DNA from: CAYHCE01 sp964355015
Lineage (GTDB): Bacteria > Cyanobacteriota > Cyanobacteriia > PCC-6307 > Cyanobiaceae
Direction: 5' to 3'
Assembly (NCBI GenBank): GCA_964355015.1
Contig: CAYHCE010000007.1
Coordinates: 36,143-100,142 of the forward strand
DNA: 64,000 bases
Under the pieces are notes generated by a model. It saw only the letters and a list, made by a program, of their open reading frames with translations. It ran no database searches and had not been told where the DNA came from. Every line of letters begins with the position of its first letter. Position 1 is the stretch's first letter. The translations under genes were made by a program, and so were the position numbers. Shown one piece after another: positions 61,054-64,000 of this stretch.

Positions 61054-61192
61054 GCGGTGACTGACAGGAAAGATGACTCCCCTGCTGCCTATCAGGCGGC
61101 CGTGGCCAATGTAGCTGGTCCTGGATCGGTTTCCAGAGGCGGTGGCAGCCCCCTTACTGGCGAATGGCCGGCTTGTATTGTCGGGTCGGAAG

Positions 61193-61224
61193 TCCCCACT
61201 CGGAACTGGGATTCCGAGTGGGGA
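61193..61224. repeat. 13-bp perfect inverted repeat (hairpin)
   Basis: TCCCCACTCGGAA and TTCCGAGTGGGGA are separated by CTGGGA. There is no T-tract, so a terminator is unlikely; possibilities are an attachment or transposon-end remnant or a structured RNA. It is in the 343-bp gene-free stretch between the methyltransferase and the integrase remnant, which otherwise shows no gene. Confidence 0.7.
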
Positions 61225-61339
61225 TTGTCGTTGCAGACGTGCGGCCGTGAGAACGAGCGCCGCCACGCTCGAGTCGAGGCTGGAGGAACAGCGGTGGACG
61301 CTGTTGGGGACCGAATGGCAACCGTCATGCAGAAACTCC

Positions 61340-61963
61340 TCACTGCCGACAGGAAATGCTCCTCACTGCTCTGAGGGGCGTTGCTGCTCGTCTCGGCCGA
61401 TGGAACACATGAATGTAGATCATGGTTGTGCTCATGTCCTTGTAGCCAAGCAACTCTTGAATCGTGCGGGTGTCATGGCCAAGCTCCAGCAGGTGCGTGG
61501 CGAACGAATGGCGGAAGGTGTGGCAACCCGCCGACCTGCTGATCCCGGCGATTGCCAATCCTCCCTTCACGGGCCGCTGCACCACCGTTGAATCGATGTG
61601 ATGCCTGCCCTGCTCACTGTCGCCGGAACCCTCCGGCGTTTCTTGCTGAGGGACACCCACTGCCAGACTCATTCCCGCTGCGCCTGCGGCTACATGCGCA
61701 CCAGGGCGTGGGGCAGCGGGACGCGCCCACAGCCTGAAGGCCAGATCCTCACCTGCAGCTGCAGGGCCTCCATGAGCCGCAGGCCGCTCCAGCAGCTCCC
61801 GTTGGAGAAACAACAAGGCAGAAAACACCTGGTTCCGCGTGGAGGCGCTCACCTGCTGCTCCACGGCCAGAAAGGTCAGAAAGGACTGAACCTCAGCTCA
61901 ACCCATCTCCTGAGGATGCCGCATACGGTGAATGCTCAGGAACCGCCGCAGCCACTGCTCCCT
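61340..61963 (-). pseudogene. Decayed integron-type tyrosine recombinase (IntI-like)
   Basis: Reading the minus strand, pieces of an integron integrase appear in order: REQWLRRFLSIHRMRHPQEMG, a TGA at 61898-61900, then AEVQSFLTFLAVEQQVSAST and RNQVFSALLFLQREL; next, in another frame, GRVPLPHALVRM, a stop, QPQAQRE, a TGA where Trp is expected, VWQWVSLSKKRR; then back in the first frame HHIDSTVVQRPVKGG and the patch HTFRHSFATHLLE, GHDTRTIQELLGYKDMSTTM, IYIHVF. The LPxAL..REWxWQ segment is specific to integron integrases. The part with the first catalytic Arg is deleted. At least two frameshifts and several stops make it non-functional. Confidence 0.8.
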
Positions 61964-62062
61964 TCAGGGACAAGCCGAACCTCCAGCAGCGACTGTAAGC
62001 AGGTCAGGAAGAAATCTGGGCCTGCAGCTTTCCCCTGCTGTGCAGGCTTCACCGGATGGGCC

Positions 62063-62328
62063 ATGGAGACCTCACTCGCCACCCTCACGGCCAAGGGCCA
62101 GGAGACACTCCCCAGGGTCATCCACCAGGCCCTGAGTCTGGGTCGGGGAGATCGACTGTGCTGGATCTCGCTGACCGGCAGGGCGTGGTGAGTGGACTTC
62201 AGGAATGGATGAGCCCGGCCGTCGAGCAGGCCTTTGTAGACTTCTCGGCGGAAGACGCAGAACCAGGCGAGTTCGGCGCTCTCGTTCAGCCTGGTGCTGG
62301 CCATGGTCCCCACGGCAGCTCAGAATGA
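62063..62328 (+). pseudogene. AbrB/PrlF-like antitoxin remnant
   Basis: ATG at 62063 starts ETSLATLTAKGQETLPRVIH, then QALSLGRGDRLCW, which is the SpoVT-AbrB swapped-hairpin pattern (AKGQxTLPxxIxxALxLxxGDRL), ending at a stop at 62191. In the neighbouring +2 frame the sequence continues with MSPAVEQAFVDFSAEDAEPG up to 62328, like the C-terminal part of PrlF antitoxins. I read this as one gene broken by a frameshift, next to the 5' end of the integrase remnant. No toxin gene is recognisable. Confidence 0.45.
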
Positions 62329-62450
62329 CTGATCCTCGGCTGGCCGGTGATCTGGTCCGGGTCGATCAACAGGGCCTTCAGGCCTGCCTGAAGACCTTGA
62401 TCGGTCTGGAACAGTGACTGCCTACCTGGGACTGACCCAGCGAGAGCCCG

Positions 62451-63899
62451 ATGAAACGCCCGCTTCCGATCCATCACCCGCTTCGCTTCTACATCGACGG
62501 TGAGTGGGTGGATCCGCTGGTTCCCCGTTCCATCGAGGTGGTCAATCCGGCCACGGAGGAGCCGATCACCCGGATCAGCCTCGGCTCAGCGGCCGATGTG
62601 GACCGGGCGGTGACGGCGGCCCGCCGTGCCTTCGCCTCCTTTTCTGTCACGACGCGGCAGGAGCGCCTGGAGTTGCTGGAACGGGTTCTGCAGGGTTTCC
62701 TGCGCCGTCTGGATGCCTTCGCGGAGCTCATCACCCTCGAGATGGGCGCGCCGATCGGCTTCTCGCGCCAGGCCCAGGCGGCGATCGGGGTCGCCCATCT
62801 CAGGCAGGCCATCGCCGTTCTGCGCACCTTCCCCTTCCTGACCGTGCAGGGCAGCACGGCCCTGCTGCGTGAACCGATCGGTGTGGCCGGGCTGATCACG
62901 CCCTGGAACTGGCCGGTGAATCAGGTGATGTGCAAGGTGGCGCCGGCGCTGGTGGCCGGCTGCACGGTCGTGCTGAAGCCATCGGAGATCGCGCCCCTTG
63001 ATGCGATCCTGTTGGCTGAGGTGATCGAGGAGGCCGGTGTACCCGCCGGGGTCTTCAACCTCGTCAACGGTGATGGGCCCGGGGTGGGAGCTGCGATCGC
63101 CGCCCATCCGGGGATCGATATGGTGTCGTTCACGGGTTCCACCCGGGCCGGTATCGCCGTGGCCAGGGCGGCAGCCGAGAGTGTCAAGCGGGTGACCCAG
63201 GAACTGGGCGGAAAATCCGCGAACCTCATCCTGGAGGATGCCGAGATCGCCGCCGCGGTGGCCGCCGGGGTGAAGCACTGCTTTCTGAATGCCGGCCAGT
63301 CGTGCAATGCACCCACCCGCATGTTCGTGCCCCGTGCACATCGTGAGCAGGCCCTTGCAGTGGCCAGCAGCACTGCCGCTTCCATCCGCGCCGGTGATCC
63401 CTTCCACGCAGATACCACCCTCGGCCCGGTGGTCAGCGACACCCAGTTCGCACGGATCCAGTCGCTGATACAGACGGGCATCGACGAGGGAGCCACTCTG
63501 GTGGCCGGCGGTACGGGGCGCCCCGAGGGCATCGATCGCGGCTGGTTCGTGCGTCCCACCGTCTTCGCCGACGTCACCAATGGGATGACGATCGCCCGGG
63601 AGGAGATCTTTGGGCCGGTACTGTCGATCCTCTTCTACGACAACGAAGAAGACGCCATCGCGATGGCCAATGACAGTCCTTACGGGCTGTCAGGCTACGT
63701 CCAGTCGGGCAGCCTTGAACATGCCCGCCAGGTGGCCGCCCGGCTCCGCACCGGCAACGTTCACATCAACGGAGCCGGGCCTGACTTCAACGCCCCCTTC
63801 GGCGGCTACAAGGCCTCCGGCTGCGGCCGCGAGTGGGGCGAGCACGGTGTCATGGAGTTCCTGGAGCTGAAGGCGGTGATGGGCTATCAGCCGGCCTGA
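62451..63899 (+). CDS. Aldehyde dehydrogenase family protein
   Basis: 482 residues. Catalytic Cys C285 in GQSCNAPTRM, general base Glu in QELGGKSANL, NAD-binding FTGSTRAGIAVARAAAESVK and the PWNWPVNQ motif are all present. It oxidises an aldehyde to the acid with NAD(P)+. It follows the island and looks native in composition. Substrate unknown; fatty aldehyde is one option but nothing shows it. Confidence 0.9.
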   Translation: MKRPLPIHHPLRFYIDGEWVDPLVPRSIEVVNPATEEPITRISLGSAADVDRAVTAARRAFASFSVTTRQERLELLERVLQGFLRRLDAFAELITLEMGAPIGFSRQAQAAIGVAHLRQAIAVLRTFPFLTVQGSTALLREPIGVAGLITPWNWPVNQVMCKVAPALVAGCTVVLKPSEIAPLDAILLAEVIEEAGVPAGVFNLVNGDGPGVGAAIAAHPGIDMVSFTGSTRAGIAVARAAAESVKRVTQELGGKSANLILEDAEIAAAVAAGVKHCFLNAGQSCNAPTRMFVPRAHREQALAVASSTAASIRAGDPFHADTTLGPVVSDTQFARIQSLIQTGIDEGATLVAGGTGRPEGIDRGWFVRPTVFADVTNGMTIAREEIFGPVLSILFYDNEEDAIAMANDSPYGLSGYVQSGSLEHARQVAARLRTGNVHINGAGPDFNAPFGGYKASGCGREWGEHGVMEFLELKAVMGYQPA

Positions 63900-63926
63900 A
63901 GGGTTCAGGCCGGGGCGGTGGCGGCC

Positions 63927-64000
63927 TCAGCCGATGCCGAGCAGGCCGCGGGTGAAGGCTTCGCCACCGAGGGCGAATTCAGTGGCGAGCAGGGCGATGA
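63927..64000 (-). CDS. Unidentified protein, C-terminal end only
   Basis: A minus-strand frame enters from the right edge and ends at a TGA (63927-63929). The last residues are IALLATEFALGGEAFTRGLL then GIG, hydrophobic, so probably a membrane segment at the C-terminus. It is tail-to-tail with the aldehyde dehydrogenase gene. Too short to identify. Confidence 0.5.
   Translation of the reverse strand, partial: IALLATEFALGGEAFTRGLLGIG

Overview
The window is a high-GC, gene-dense stretch of a cyanobacterial chromosome. The best pointers to the lineage are CsoS1D (the tandem-BMC shell protein of alpha-carboxysomes), an NDH-1 CO2-uptake operon, RpaB and an RpaA-like regulator, O2-dependent and O2-independent tetrapyrrole enzymes, many GCGATCGC (HIP1) octamers, and very compact gene packing (4-bp ATGA junctions, convergent genes sharing stop codons). 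Together these suggest an alpha-cyanobacterium of the Cyanobium/Synechococcus group. No rRNA, tRNA, CRISPR array or intact insertion sequence was seen. There is one 100-N assembly gap at 48307-48406.

Layout. (1) 1-5.7 kb is a sulfate-uptake locus: the N-terminal part of a sulfate-binding protein, an Rrf2 regulator, a Crp-type CysR regulator, cysA, cysT and cysW, followed by a small transporter. Sulfur genes recur at 20.6 kb (cysK) and at 22.8-26.6 kb (an ArsR regulator with Cys in the helices used by SqrR/BigR, a mitochondrial-type sulfide:quinone oxidoreductase, and an SLC13/RCK permease). (2) 6.9-12.0 kb on the minus strand is ndhF3-ndhD3-cupA-cupS, the NDH-1MS CO2-uptake complex; the fasciclin-fold protein at its end is CupS. 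(3) 12-20.5 kb carries ion transport (Ca2+-ATPase, Ca2+/Na+ antiporter), a CrtO-like acyltransferase and an unusual ExbB / two ExbD-like / TonB-like operon. (4) 26.7-31.9 kb has ferritin, a Cys-rich small protein, an RpaA-like response regulator, glutathione reductase, a pentapeptide-repeat protein and a Cys-free ArsR regulator.

(5) 32.0-35.9 kb is the most striking region: a five-gene, overlapping operon encoding a hemerythrin, an AcsF-type Mg-protoporphyrin monomethyl ester cyclase, a delta-9 acyl desaturase, a small glycosyltransferase and a paralogue of aldehyde-deformylating oxygenase (ADO) with no acyl-ACP reductase beside it. Four of the five products belong to di-iron, O2-binding or O2-consuming families. 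RpaB, a 2OG-Fe(II) oxygenase and a MacAB/DevBCA-like exporter follow, then heme oxygenase and HemN at 42.5-44.7 kb, which together with AcsF recall the micro-oxic chlAII-ho2-hemN set of Synechocystis.

(6) 44.7-58.3 kb is mostly housekeeping: a truncated P-type ATPase, phosphoribosyltransferase, GST, DedA, DUF2808, VOC, CsoS1D, RdgB, SDR, NCS2 permease, DUF2339 and nitroreductase. (7) 58.3-62.4 kb ends in a small accessory island: an AT-richer O-methyltransferase with a palindrome at its start, a tandem repeat, a 13-bp hairpin, a decayed integron-type integrase and an AbrB/PrlF-like antitoxin remnant. An aldehyde dehydrogenase and the tail of an unidentified gene close the window.
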